DNA of 64,000 nt from JAFKFJ01 sp963786445 (lineage in GTDB: Bacteria > Pseudomonadota > Alphaproteobacteria > Acetobacterales > Acetobacteraceae), in assembly GCA_963786445.1 (NCBI GenBank), contig CAWAZU010000028.1, forward strand, positions 310,001 through 374,000, given 5' to 3'. Each line of letters begins with the position of its first letter. Positions within the stretch are counted from its first letter, which is position 1. Positions 51,472 to 60,077 of this stretch are shown here, piece after piece. A program made the translations under genes and the position numbers. The notes beneath the pieces were generated by a model. That model saw nothing but the letters and a program-made list of their open reading frames with translations. It made no database searches and had not been told where the DNA came from.

Positions 51472-52578
51472 ATGTCGCACAACAGTTTCGGCCATCTGTT
51501 CCGGGTGACGACGTGGGGCGAGAGCCACGGCCCGGCGCTGGGCTGCATCGTCGATGGCTGCCCGCCGCGCATCCCGCTCAGCGAGGCCGACATCCAGCCC
51601 TGGCTCGACCGGCGGCGGCCCGGCCAGTCGAAATTCACCACCCAGCGCGCCGAGCCGGACGCGGTGCGCATCCTCTCCGGCACGTTCCAGGGCATGACCA
51701 CCGGCACGCCGATTTCGCTGATGATCGAGAACGTCGATCAGCGGTCGAAGGACTACGGCGACATCGCCGACCGTTTCCGGCCCGGCCACGCCGACCTGAC
51801 CTATGAGCTGAAATACGGCATCCGCGACTATCGGGGCGGCGGACGGTCCTCGGCGCGCGAGACCGCGGCGCGGGTCGCGGCCGGGGCGGTCGCGCGCAAG
51901 CTGCTCGGCCCCGCAGTGCTGATCCGCGGCGCGCTGGTGCAGATGGGGCCGCACCGCATCGACCGCGCCAACTGGGACTGGGAAGCCGTCACGGAGAACC
52001 CGTTCTTCTGCCCCGACCCCGCCGCCGCTGCCGCCTGGGAGACCTATCTCGCCGAGGTGCGCAAGCGCGGCTCCTCCTGCGGCGCGGTGATCGAGGTGGT
52101 GGCCGAGGGCGTGCCGCCCGGCTTGGGCGCGCCGGTCTATGCCAAGCTCGACGCCGACCTTGCCGGCGCACTCATGGGCATCAATGCGGTGAAAGGCGTG
52201 GAGATCGGCGAGGGTTTCGCCGCCGCCGCGCTGTCGGGCGAGGACAACGCCGACGAGATGCGCATGGCCGAGGACGGCACGGTGACATTCGCCGCCAACC
52301 ATGCCGGCGGCATCCTGGGCGGGATTGCCACCGGCCAGCCGATCGTCGCCCGCTTCGCCGTCAAGCCGACCAGTTCCATCCTCACGCCGCGCCGTTCGGT
52401 CGATCGCTTCGGCCACGATGTCGAGGTGGCGACCAAGGGCCGCCACGATCCCTGCGTGGGCATCCGCGCCGTGCCGGTCGGCGAGGCGATGGTGGCCTGC
52501 GTGCTTGCCGACCATCTGCTGCGTCACCGGGCGCAGAACCCGGACGCGCCCACCGTCGCCCGATTGAAACGGAATTAA
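51472..52578 (+). CDS. aroC: Chorismate synthase
   Basis: FMN-dependent final step of the shikimate pathway, EPSP to chorismate. The 368-residue product shows the three family signatures: GESHGPALGCIVDGCPP, the region ELKYGIRDYRGGGRSSARET and RSVDRFGHDVEVATKGRHDP. ATG at 51472, 2 bases after the fabI stop codon. Confidence 0.98.
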   Translation: MSHNSFGHLFRVTTWGESHGPALGCIVDGCPPRIPLSEADIQPWLDRRRPGQSKFTTQRAEPDAVRILSGTFQGMTTGTPISLMIENVDQRSKDYGDIADRFRPGHADLTYELKYGIRDYRGGGRSSARETAARVAAGAVARKLLGPAVLIRGALVQMGPHRIDRANWDWEAVTENPFFCPDPAAAAAWETYLAEVRKRGSSCGAVIEVVAEGVPPGLGAPVYAKLDADLAGALMGINAVKGVEIGEGFAAAALSGEDNADEMRMAEDGTVTFAANHAGGILGGIATGQPIVARFAVKPTSSILTPRRSVDRFGHDVEVATKGRHDPCVGIRAVPVGEAMVACVLADHLLRHRAQNPDAPTVARLKRN

Positions 52579-52676
52579 TCCGCACCGCGCCGGTCCGCTC
52601 TCGCCTTTGCCCCCCGGCTGTGCGATCACCGATTGCATCGGAGCCGGGGCGCCTCGTTCCCCGGCGGAGCGGGGAT

Positions 52677-53876
52677 ATGGCGGACGAACGCGCAGGCGCC
52701 GCGGCGCTCCAAAACTTCGTCGAGCTGGCCGGCGTGCGCGCCTGGACCGCGCGCATGGCGGAGCTTCGCCGCGCGATGGCGGCGGGGCCGCATCTGCGCC
52801 GCGCCCTGCAGCAGCGTCACGGGCTGGAGCTGGCGCTGGAGCGGCTCCGCCGCGGCCTCGACCGATCGCCGACGGCGGCCGAGACGCGGATGCTGGAACT
52901 GGCGGCCGAGACGGTCGCCACCGGCCGCCGCCTGACCGCCATCGGGCGGGCGCGGCTGCGCGCGCAACTGCACGCAGGGTTGAGCGGCGAGCAGACGCTG
53001 GCGCCGCTGTTCCACCTGGTCCGCACGGCGGCGCTGCACCGTGCGCGCGGCTTTGCGGTGCGCTTCGCCGGACTGGAGGAGGCGGCGCCGTTCGATCTGC
53101 TGATCCATCGCGACGGCATCGAGGCGGAGGTCGCGTGCGACGCGGTCTCGGCCGAGGAAGGCCGCGACGTGCGGCGCAGCGCCTGGGTGCGGCTGGTGGA
53201 CCGCATCGACCCCGATCTGCAGACCTGGCTCGCCGCGCATCCCGGCCGCTACCTGCTGAAGCTGACGCTGCCGCAGGGGCTGCGCACCGATCCCGCCGAG
53301 CAGGACCGGCTGGCTGCGCTGCACGGCCGCATCCGCACGCTGCTCGGCGCCCAGCGCCGCGCCGACCACGACGAGGCGGCGGTGCTGCGGCTCGATCCGT
53401 TGATGCTGGCGGCGGCGCAGGCGGACGAACTGGGCCTGATGACCTCGCTGCGCCGCGAGTTCGGCCACGAGGCGCATCTGGCGGTGACCGCCGCGGGCGG
53501 CGGCGTGTTCGTCATGGCGGCGCGCGCCGGCCGCGAGAACGACGTCGCCGCGGCGATCCGCCGCCGCATGGCCGCCGTCGCGCCCGCCCGCCTGACCGGC
53601 ACGCGCCCCGGCATCCTCGCCATGTTCGTCGAGGACACCGATCGCGCCGAGTGGCGCCACCTGCGCGAACGGCTGGAACTGGAAGGCGAGGCGCGGCAGT
53701 TCCTGACGCACAAGGAAGCGCGCGGGGTGGTGGCGGTGACCTGCGCCTCGCGGTTCGAGCTGCTCGGCGCAAAAGTGCCGGACGCCGCCCCCGAGGGCGA
53801 GCTGCGCTTCCGCAATCCCGCCCATCCCGCGGCGCGCGCCGCCGCACTGGCGCCGGCGGTGCTGTCCTCGCTCTGA
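52677..53876 (+). CDS. Unknown protein, possible degenerate nuclease-like fold
   Basis: A 399-residue protein with no family I can name. The N-terminal half is helical and Arg/Ala/Leu-rich. Around residues 140-165 it reads FDLLIHRDGIEAEVACDAVS and then AEEGRDVRR, which resembles the strand-turn-strand D-x(n)-E-x-x core of PD-(D/E)xK nucleases and their relatives, but the lysine position is occupied by Cys. The C-terminal part has VFVEDTDRAEWRHLRERLEL. The ATG at 52677 is preceded by GGAGCGGGG. It follows aroC by about 100 bases and may be co-transcribed. The nuclease idea is tentative. Confidence 0.6.
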   Translation: MADERAGAAALQNFVELAGVRAWTARMAELRRAMAAGPHLRRALQQRHGLELALERLRRGLDRSPTAAETRMLELAAETVATGRRLTAIGRARLRAQLHAGLSGEQTLAPLFHLVRTAALHRARGFAVRFAGLEEAAPFDLLIHRDGIEAEVACDAVSAEEGRDVRRSAWVRLVDRIDPDLQTWLAAHPGRYLLKLTLPQGLRTDPAEQDRLAALHGRIRTLLGAQRRADHDEAAVLRLDPLMLAAAQADELGLMTSLRREFGHEAHLAVTAAGGGVFVMAARAGRENDVAAAIRRRMAAVAPARLTGTRPGILAMFVEDTDRAEWRHLRERLELEGEARQFLTHKEARGVVAVTCASRFELLGAKVPDAAPEGELRFRNPAHPAARAAALAPAVLSSL

Positions 53877-53985
53877 GCCGGCCGTGTGCGGTCAATGTCG
53901 CGCGAAGCGGTTGCGAACCGCCATGTGTTCGCCACGTTTGCGCCTGTGACTGTCGCATGGCGGACGCGACGGCACGGAGGGCGCG

Positions 53986-54162
53986 ATGACCGGGACGGAC
54001 TACGAACGCAAGCTCGACGAGCTCGACCGGCTGCTCAACGACCCGGATGCGCCCTTGCAGCCGCACCGCGTCTGGGCGCTGCTCGCGGAGATTTCGCTGC
54101 ACGACATCGATCCTCCCGCCGCCGCGGAGCGGGCGGAACAGGACGGGCACGCCGGCTGGTAA
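53986..54162 (+). CDS. Small acidic protein, 58 residues
   Basis: A short gene from ATG 53986 to TAA 54162 with a good ribosome binding site (ACGGAGGG). The product begins MTGTDYERKLDELDRLLNDP and continues PHRVWALLAEISLHDIDPPA, a compact amphipathic helical pattern that looks selected rather than random. Its composition fits a real gene. Function unknown. It converges on ppa with 6 bases between stops. Confidence 0.6.
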   Translation: MTGTDYERKLDELDRLLNDPDAPLQPHRVWALLAEISLHDIDPPAAAERAEQDGHAGW

Positions 54163-54168
54163 GGACGA

Positions 54169-54708
54169 TCAGTGCGGCGGTTGCGCCGCCGCGCGCGCGA
54201 TCGCGACGGCGATGAGTTGCCGCGCCGCCGCGGCATCGCCCCAGCCGATCAGCCTGACCCATTTGCCTGGCTCAAGGTCCTTGTAGTGCTCGAAGAAGTG
54301 CTGGATCTGCTCGGTGGTGATGCGCGGCAGGTCGGTGAAGTTGTAAACGTCGAGATACCGCTTGGTCAGCCTGGGCGAAGGCACCGCGATGATCTTCTCG
54401 TCGCCGCCATGCTCGTCCTCCATCTTCAGCACGCCGACCGGGCGGACATTGATGACGGCGGCGGGCGCGATCGGGCGCGTGTTGGCGACCAGCACGTCGA
54501 TCGGGTCGCCGTCCTCGGACAGCGTGTGCGGCACGAAGCCGTAATTGCCGGGATAGCGCATCGGGGTGTGCAGGAAGCGATCGACGAACAGCGTGCCGGC
54601 CGCCTTGTTCATCTCGTACTTGATCGGCTCGCCGCCGATCGGGACTTCGATGATGACGTTCACGTCGTCCGGCGGGTTGTCGCCGATCGGGATGGCTTCC
54701 AGGCGCAT
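54169..54708 (-). CDS. ppa: Inorganic pyrophosphatase
   Basis: Hydrolyses pyrophosphate, pulling biosynthetic reactions forward. The 179-residue protein is the soluble family I enzyme: VNVIIEVPIGGEPIKYEMNK, the signature DGDPIDVLVANTRPI with the catalytic aspartates, and DEKIIAVPSPRLTKRY. ATG at 54706-54708. Confidence 0.98.
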   Translation of the reverse strand: MRLEAIPIGDNPPDDVNVIIEVPIGGEPIKYEMNKAAGTLFVDRFLHTPMRYPGNYGFVPHTLSEDGDPIDVLVANTRPIAPAAVINVRPVGVLKMEDEHGGDEKIIAVPSPRLTKRYLDVYNFTDLPRITTEQIQHFFEHYKDLEPGKWVRLIGWGDAAAARQLIAVAIARAAAQPPH

Positions 54709-54783
54709 CGGCCGTCTCCCCAGCTGATTCCAACGCTCCCGCAGGCGGGATGACGGCGGTTATACAACGGCGGCACGGTCCGG

Positions 54784-55527
54784 TCAGCCGTCGCGCAGCG
54801 CGGCGATCAGGAACTCGCGGTTGCCCTCCGGCCCGGTGATCGGGCTGTCGGTGATCCCCAGCACGCGCCAGCCCGGCAGCCCCGCCCACCAGTCGCGCAC
54901 GCGCGTGCACACCGCGTCATGCACCGCGGGGTCACGCACCACGCCGCGCTTGCCGACCAACTCCGGCCCCGCCTCGAACTGCGGCTTGATGAGCGCCACG
55001 GCCCAGGCGCCGGGCGCGCACAGCGCCAGCGGTGCCGGCAACACCGTGGCCAATCCGATGAAGCTCGCATCGCACACCAGCGCCTGCACCGCCTCGCCGA
55101 TCGCCGCCGCGGTCAGGTAGCGCGCGTTGACGCGCTCATGCACCACCACGCGCGGATCGCCGCGCAGCTTCCAGGCGAGCTGGCCGTGCCCGACATCGAC
55201 CGCATGCACGCGCGCCGCCCCCCGCGCCAGCAGCACGTCGGTGAAGCCGCCGGTCGAGGCGCCGATGTCGAGACAGATGCGCCCCTGCGGCGACAGCGCG
55301 AAATGCGCCAAGGCATGATCGAGCTTCAGACCACCGCGCGACACCCAGGGATGATCCTGCCCGCGCACCGCGAGCGGCGCATCGTCGGGCAGCATGTCTC
55401 CGGCCTTCTCGACGCGGCGCTCGCCGGAAAACACTTTGCCGGCGAGAATGAGCGCCTGCGCCCGCGCCCGGCTGCCGGCCAGCCCGAGATCGACCAGGCG
55501 CTGATCGGCACGCCGCCGCGCCGCCAT
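54784..55527 (-). CDS. tlyA: TlyA family rRNA methyltransferase/putative hemolysin
   Basis: RNA 2'-O-methyltransferase of the TlyA/FtsJ type, 247 residues. The N-terminal S4 RNA-binding domain (QRLVDLGLAGSRARAQALIL, AGKVFSGERRVEKAGD) is followed by SRGGLKLDHALAHF and the SAM-binding motif CLDIGASTGGFTDVLLARGA. The start ATG at 55525-55527 is 11 bases after dxs. The order xseB-dxs-tlyA is common in proteobacteria. Confidence 0.94.
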   Translation of the reverse strand: MAARRRADQRLVDLGLAGSRARAQALILAGKVFSGERRVEKAGDMLPDDAPLAVRGQDHPWVSRGGLKLDHALAHFALSPQGRICLDIGASTGGFTDVLLARGAARVHAVDVGHGQLAWKLRGDPRVVVHERVNARYLTAAAIGEAVQALVCDASFIGLATVLPAPLALCAPGAWAVALIKPQFEAGPELVGKRGVVRDPAVHDAVCTRVRDWWAGLPGWRVLGITDSPITGPEGNREFLIAALRDG

Positions 55528-55538
55528 TGCGCAAACGC

Positions 55539-57470
55539 CTAGGCCAGCACGGCAGCGTCCGCGTGGCCGAGTGCGGCCAGCACCGTCGCCACGATGTGCG
55601 CCGCGTCCAGCCCCGCCGCGGCGATCTGGCGGGTCGGCGAATCGTGGTCGAGGAAACGGTCGGGCAGCACCAGCGGGCGCAGCTTCAGCCCGCCGTCGAG
55701 CATCCCGCGCCACGCCAGATGATGCAGCACAGCGGAAGAGAATCCGCCGACGGCGCCTTCCTCGATCGTCACCAGCAGCGCGTGGTGCCGCGCCAGCTGT
55801 TCGATCAGCGCGGTGTCGAGCGGTTTGGCGAAGCGGGCATCGGCGACCGTCGGCGCCAGCCCGCGCGCCGCCAGTTGGTCCGCCGCGCGCAACGCGTCGC
55901 CGAGGCGCGCGCCGAGCGCCAGGATCGCGACCGTGTCGCCCTCCCGCATCACACGGCCGCGCCCGAGCGGCAGCACGTCGCCCTTCGGCGGCACGGCGAC
56001 GCCGCTGCCTTCGCCGCGCGGGTAGCGCACCGCACTCGGCCGGTCGCCGATCGCGGCGGCGGTGGCCACCATATGCACCAGTTCGGCCTCGTCGCTCGGC
56101 GCCATCAGCACCATGCCGGGCAGGCAGCCGAGATAGGCGAGGTCGAAGCTGCCCGCGTGCGTCGCACCGTCGGCGCCGACCGGGCCGGCGCGGTCGATCG
56201 CGAAGCGCACCGGCAGCGATTGGATCGCCACGTCATGCACCACCTGGTCGTACGCCCGCTGCAGGAAGGTCGAGTAGATGGCGCAGAACGGCTTCATGCC
56301 CTCGCTCGCCAGGCCGGCGGCGAACGTCACGGCGTGCTGCTCCGCGATGCCCACGTCGAAGCAGCGCGTCGGGAAGCGGCGGGCGAAGCGATCGAGCCCG
56401 GTGCCGGACGGCATCGCCGCGGTGATCGCGACGATCGCCGGATCGGCCTCGGCCTCGGCCGTCAGCGCGTCGGCAAAGATGCGCGTGTAGGTGGGCGGGC
56501 CGGGCGGCGCCTTCGCCTGTTCGCCGGTATCGACGTTGAAGCGGCCGACCGCGTGCAGCTTGTCGGCACTCGCCTCGGCCGGCGCGTAGCCTTTGCCCTT
56601 CTGCGTGATCACGTGCAGCAGGATCGGCCCGCTGTCCTCGGCATCGCGCACGTTGCGCAGCACCGGCAGCAGATGGTCGAGGTTGTGGCCGTCGATCGGG
56701 CCGAGATAGTAGAAGCCGAGTTCCTCGAACAGCGTGCCGCCGGTCAGCATGCCGCGCGCGTATTCGTCGGCGCGGCGCGCGGTGCGCTCGATCGCGCGCG
56801 GAAAGCGCTTGGCCATGCGCGAGGCGAGGTCGCGCAGCGACAGGAACTTGTGCGACGACAGCAGCCGGGACAGATACGCGCTCATCGCGCCGACCGGCGG
56901 CGCGATCGACATGTCGTTGTCGTTGAGGATGACGATCAGGCGCGAGCGCAGCGCCCCGGCATTGTTCATCGCCTCGTACGCCATCCCGGCACTCATCGCG
57001 CCGTCGCCGATCACGGCGATGACGTGACGGTCCTCGCCCTTGAGGTCGCGCGCCACCGCCATGCCCAGGCCGGCGGAGATCGAGGTGGAGGAGTGCGCGG
57101 CGCCGAACGGATCGTATGCGCTCTCGGCGCGGCGGGTGAAGCCCGAGAGGCCGCCGCCCTGGCGCAGCGTGCGGATGCGGTCGCGCCGCCCGGTCAGGAT
57201 CTTGTGCGGATAGGCCTGGTGGCCGACATCCCAGATCAGCCGGTCGTGCGGCGTGTCGAACACCGCATGCACCGCGACCGTGAGCTCGACCACGCCGAGC
57301 GAGGCGCCGAGATGCCCGCCGGCGACGGAGACGGCATGGATGGTCTCGGCGCGCAGTTCGTCGGCGAGCTGGCGGAGCTGCTCGGCGGAGAGGTTGCGCA
57401 GATCGGCGGGAATGCTGACACGGTCGAGCAGCGGCGTCTTTGGCCGCGGGGAGACGATGGGCGCCGTCAT
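55539..57470 (-). CDS. dxs: 1-deoxy-D-xylulose-5-phosphate synthase
   Basis: ThDP enzyme condensing pyruvate and glyceraldehyde 3-phosphate, first step of the MEP isoprenoid pathway. The 643 residues include DVGHQAYPHKILTGRRDRI, the ThDP-Mg motif VIGDGAMSAGMAYEAMNNAG and ILNDNDMSIAPPVGAMSAYL, and the second-domain DVGIAEQHAVTFAAGLASEG. ATG at 57468-57470, 10 bases after xseB. ispA, often found between xseB and dxs, is missing. Confidence 0.98.
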   Translation of the reverse strand: MTAPIVSPRPKTPLLDRVSIPADLRNLSAEQLRQLADELRAETIHAVSVAGGHLGASLGVVELTVAVHAVFDTPHDRLIWDVGHQAYPHKILTGRRDRIRTLRQGGGLSGFTRRAESAYDPFGAAHSSTSISAGLGMAVARDLKGEDRHVIAVIGDGAMSAGMAYEAMNNAGALRSRLIVILNDNDMSIAPPVGAMSAYLSRLLSSHKFLSLRDLASRMAKRFPRAIERTARRADEYARGMLTGGTLFEELGFYYLGPIDGHNLDHLLPVLRNVRDAEDSGPILLHVITQKGKGYAPAEASADKLHAVGRFNVDTGEQAKAPPGPPTYTRIFADALTAEAEADPAIVAITAAMPSGTGLDRFARRFPTRCFDVGIAEQHAVTFAAGLASEGMKPFCAIYSTFLQRAYDQVVHDVAIQSLPVRFAIDRAGPVGADGATHAGSFDLAYLGCLPGMVLMAPSDEAELVHMVATAAAIGDRPSAVRYPRGEGSGVAVPPKGDVLPLGRGRVMREGDTVAILALGARLGDALRAADQLAARGLAPTVADARFAKPLDTALIEQLARHHALLVTIEEGAVGGFSSAVLHHLAWRGMLDGGLKLRPLVLPDRFLDHDSPTRQIAAAGLDAAHIVATVLAALGHADAAVLA

Positions 57471-57480
57471 AACGCGCTCC

Positions 57481-57741
57481 TCACTCGGCCGGGCCCAAGG
57501 CGAGCGACCCGTCGGCGCCGGCGACGATCGCCTGCACGCGGGCCTCCGCCTCGGCCAGTTTCGCCTCGCAATGCCGCCGCAGCCTGGTGCCGCGTTCATA
57601 GGCCGCGATCGCATCGTCCAGGCGCTGCTGCCCGCCTTCCAGCCCGCGCACGATCCGCTCCAGCTCCGCCAAGGCATCCTCGAACGACAACGCGCCAACG
57701 TCCTGCACGGCTGGGGAGGCGGGCGGACCGGAAGCGGTCAT
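57481..57741 (-). CDS. xseB: Exodeoxyribonuclease VII small subunit
   Basis: Small subunit of ExoVII, which degrades single-stranded DNA. The 86 residues contain the family core FEDALAELERIVRGLEGGQQ and RLDDAIAAYERGTRLRRHCE. ATG at 57739-57741 with GGAGGAG upstream. The large subunit xseA is not in the window. It is followed by dxs in the same direction. Confidence 0.95.
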   Translation of the reverse strand: MTASGPPASPAVQDVGALSFEDALAELERIVRGLEGGQQRLDDAIAAYERGTRLRRHCEAKLAEAEARVQAIVAGADGSLALGPAE

Positions 57742-57835
57742 CGGGTACTCCTCCTCCACTCCCCGGCTTTTAACGCGGCAGCAGGGAGCGGATCGCAATG
57801 AGGCCGCGAGGTCGGCCGTTCAACACCTTGGTGTG

Positions 57836-58768
57836 TCAAGTCTGCAACAGCGTGCGGACGTGCAGCGCCGCTGACGCCGCCAGCGCGTCGAGGTCGTAGC
57901 CGCCTTCCAGCACCGAAACCAGACGGCCCGCGCAATGCCGGTTTGCAACCGCCACGAGCCGTTCGGTGATCCAGCCGAAATCCGCGGTTTCCAGACGGAG
58001 TTGCGCCAGCGGATCGGCCTTGTGGGCATCGAACCCGGCGGAGACGATCAAAAGCTCGGGAGCGAAGCGGTCGAGCGCGGGCAGCAGCGTGTCGGCCCAT
58101 GCCGCGCGGAACGCGGCGCCCGTCGCGCCGGGCGGCAGCGGAGCATTGGCCACGTTGCCGCTCCGCCCCCGCTCGGCCGCGGCGCCGGTGCCGGGATAAC
58201 ACGGAAACTGATGGGAAGAGGCATAGAACAGGTCGGCGTCGTCGTAAAAAATGTCCTGGGTGCCGTTGCCGTGATGCACGTCGAAATCGGCCACGGCGAC
58301 GCGCCGCAGGCCCCAGCGTGCCTGCGCGTGGCGTGCGGCGATGGCGGCGTTGGCGAACAGGCAGAACCCCATCGCGCGCTCGCGCTCGGCGTGGTGGCCG
58401 GGCGGGCGCACGGCGACGAAGGCGCGGCGCGCCCAGCCGTCCATCACCGCGTCCACGCCATGCACCGCCCCGCCCGCCGCGCGAAGTGCTGCCTCCCGGC
58501 TGCCGGCACTGAACACGGTGTCGGGATCGAGCGCGATGCTCTCGCCGGGTGCGGGCGCGAGGTCGAGGATGTTGCGCAGATGGCGGTCGGGATGCACGCG
58601 GGCGAGCTGTTCGACCGTGGCGAGCGGCGCCTGTTCGCGCAGCAGGTCGTGGAATTCTTCGGCTTCGAGCGCGCGCAGCACGGCGCGCAGGCGGTCGGCG
58701 CATTCCGGGTGCCAGGGGCCGGTGTCGTGCTCCAGGCAGGCTTGGTGCGTGATCAGGGCGACGGTCAC
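57836..58768 (-). CDS. Histone deacetylase-like (class II, acetylpolyamine amidohydrolase) family protein
   Basis: Zinc-dependent deacetylase fold, 310 residues. Signature segments are intact: VRPPGHHAERERAMGFCLFA, DFDVHHGNGTQDIFYDDADL and SAGFDAHKADPLAQLRL, which contain the catalytic His pair and the Asp/His/Asp zinc ligands. The substrate could be an acetylated polyamine or lysine. Start GTG at 58766-58768 with GGAGAG upstream. It heads the run to xseB, dxs and tlyA, an association seen in many proteobacteria. Confidence 0.94.
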   Translation of the reverse strand: MTVALITHQACLEHDTGPWHPECADRLRAVLRALEAEEFHDLLREQAPLATVEQLARVHPDRHLRNILDLAPAPGESIALDPDTVFSAGSREAALRAAGGAVHGVDAVMDGWARRAFVAVRPPGHHAERERAMGFCLFANAAIAARHAQARWGLRRVAVADFDVHHGNGTQDIFYDDADLFYASSHQFPCYPGTGAAAERGRSGNVANAPLPPGATGAAFRAAWADTLLPALDRFAPELLIVSAGFDAHKADPLAQLRLETADFGWITERLVAVANRHCAGRLVSVLEGGYDLDALAASAALHVRTLLQT

Positions 58769-58805
58769 GGGACGCTCTCCCGAGTCGTTGGTTTTGCCGC
58801 CGAGC

Positions 58806-59036
58806 CTAGTCCTCGCGCCGGCGGATCAGGAAGCTGAAGGTCCCGGCGTCCTCGCTCCAGGCGAGCAGGGCGTGGCCGGTCTCCTGGCAGAACGCCTGGA
58901 AGTCGGCGACGGCGGCGCGGTCGGTGGCGAGCACGCGCAAGCGCTCGCCGGGGGCGAGGCTGCGCAGTGTGCGGTTGGCGCGCAGCACCGGCAGCGGGCA
59001 GGACATGCCCTTCACGTCGAGGACGGTTTCGCTCAT
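58806..59036 (-). CDS. TusA-like sulfurtransferase
   Basis: A 76-residue protein of the TusA/SirA/YedF family. The N-terminal motif DVKGMSCPLPVLRANRTL has the CPxP cysteine that carries a persulfide in TusA; the rest forms a two-layer sandwich (RLRVLATDRAAVADFQAFCQ). Roles in the family range from tRNA thiolation to sulfur oxidation and cofactor synthesis. It diverges from the ROK kinase gene. Confidence 0.92.
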   Translation of the reverse strand: MSETVLDVKGMSCPLPVLRANRTLRSLAPGERLRVLATDRAAVADFQAFCQETGHALLAWSEDAGTFSFLIRRRED

Positions 59037-59143
59037 TGGCGGAGTGTGGCGGGCCGTCGCGCAGGGCGCAACGGAGGCCGCCGGGACGACGCCGGCGGAA
59101 TGCCGCCTTGAGCGGTGCCCAGGGTCGCGGCAAAGTGCGTTAC

Positions 59144-60067
59144 ATGGCCAGCACGGACACGCCCTACGACTTCCGCCTCGGCATCGACCTCGGCGGGACG
59201 AAGATCGAGATCGTGGCCCTCGGCGCCGCGGGCGCGATCGCGCACCGGCAGCGGGTCCACACGCCGCCGAGCTACGACGGCACCATCCAGGCGATCGCCG
59301 ACCTGGTGCTTCAGGCCGAGCAGACGCTCGGCGGGCGCGGCAGCGTGGGCATCGGCATTCCGGGCGTGATCAGCCCGGCGAGCGGGCTGGTGAAGAACGC
59401 CAACTCGCAGGTGCTGAACGGCCATCCGCTCGACCGCGACCTGGGCGTCAAGCTCGCGCGCGAGGTGCGGGTGAACAACGACGCCAACTGTTTCGCGCTC
59501 AGCGAGGCGTCGGACGGCGCCGGCGTCGGCCACCGCACCGTGTTCGGCGTGATCGTCGGCACCGGCTGCGGCGGCGGCATCGTGGTGGATGGGCGCATCA
59601 TCGACGGGCGCCATCGCGTGGCGGGCGAATGGGGCCACATCCCGCTGCCCTGGCCGAAGCCGGAGGAACTGCCCGGCATCCCGTGCTGGTGCGGACTGCA
59701 CGGCTGCATGGAGCGCTACATCTCCGGCACCGGGCTTGCCATCGATTGCGACGGACCGGAGGCGCGCGACGCCACCTCCATCCCCGCCCGCGCCGCTGCC
59801 GGCGAGGCGCGGGCGCAGGCGGCGCTGGCGCGGCACGCCGACCGGATGGGGCGCGGCCTCGCGGTGATCGTCAACATCCTCGACCCCGACGTGATCGTGC
59901 TCGGCGGCGGCGTGTCGAACATGGAGCATCTTTACGTCGAGCTGCCCAAAGTCTTGCAGCACTACGTGTTCTCCGACGTCGTGACGACGCCGGTGGTGCG
60001 CAACCGGCACGGCGATTCCTCGGGCGTGCGCGGCGCCGCCTGGATGTGGCCGCCGCCGGTTCGCTAG
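59144..60067 (+). CDS. ROK family sugar kinase, probably fructokinase-like
   Basis: ATP-dependent sugar kinase of 307 residues. Motifs: phosphate-binding FRLGIDLGGTKIEIVALG, catalytic Asp in REVRVNNDANCFALSEA, GVIVGTGCGGGIVVDG, and the zinc-binding ROK signature GEWGHIPLPWP followed by CWCGLHGCMERYISG (His and three Cys). The overall pattern resembles E. coli Mak (fructokinase) and NagK; substrate not certain. ATG at 59144; dinB follows after 10 bases. Confidence 0.93.
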   Translation: MASTDTPYDFRLGIDLGGTKIEIVALGAAGAIAHRQRVHTPPSYDGTIQAIADLVLQAEQTLGGRGSVGIGIPGVISPASGLVKNANSQVLNGHPLDRDLGVKLAREVRVNNDANCFALSEASDGAGVGHRTVFGVIVGTGCGGGIVVDGRIIDGRHRVAGEWGHIPLPWPKPEELPGIPCWCGLHGCMERYISGTGLAIDCDGPEARDATSIPARAAAGEARAQAALARHADRMGRGLAVIVNILDPDVIVLGGGVSNMEHLYVELPKVLQHYVFSDVVTTPVVRNRHGDSSGVRGAAWMWPPPVR

Positions 60068-60077
60068 GGATGGGGCG

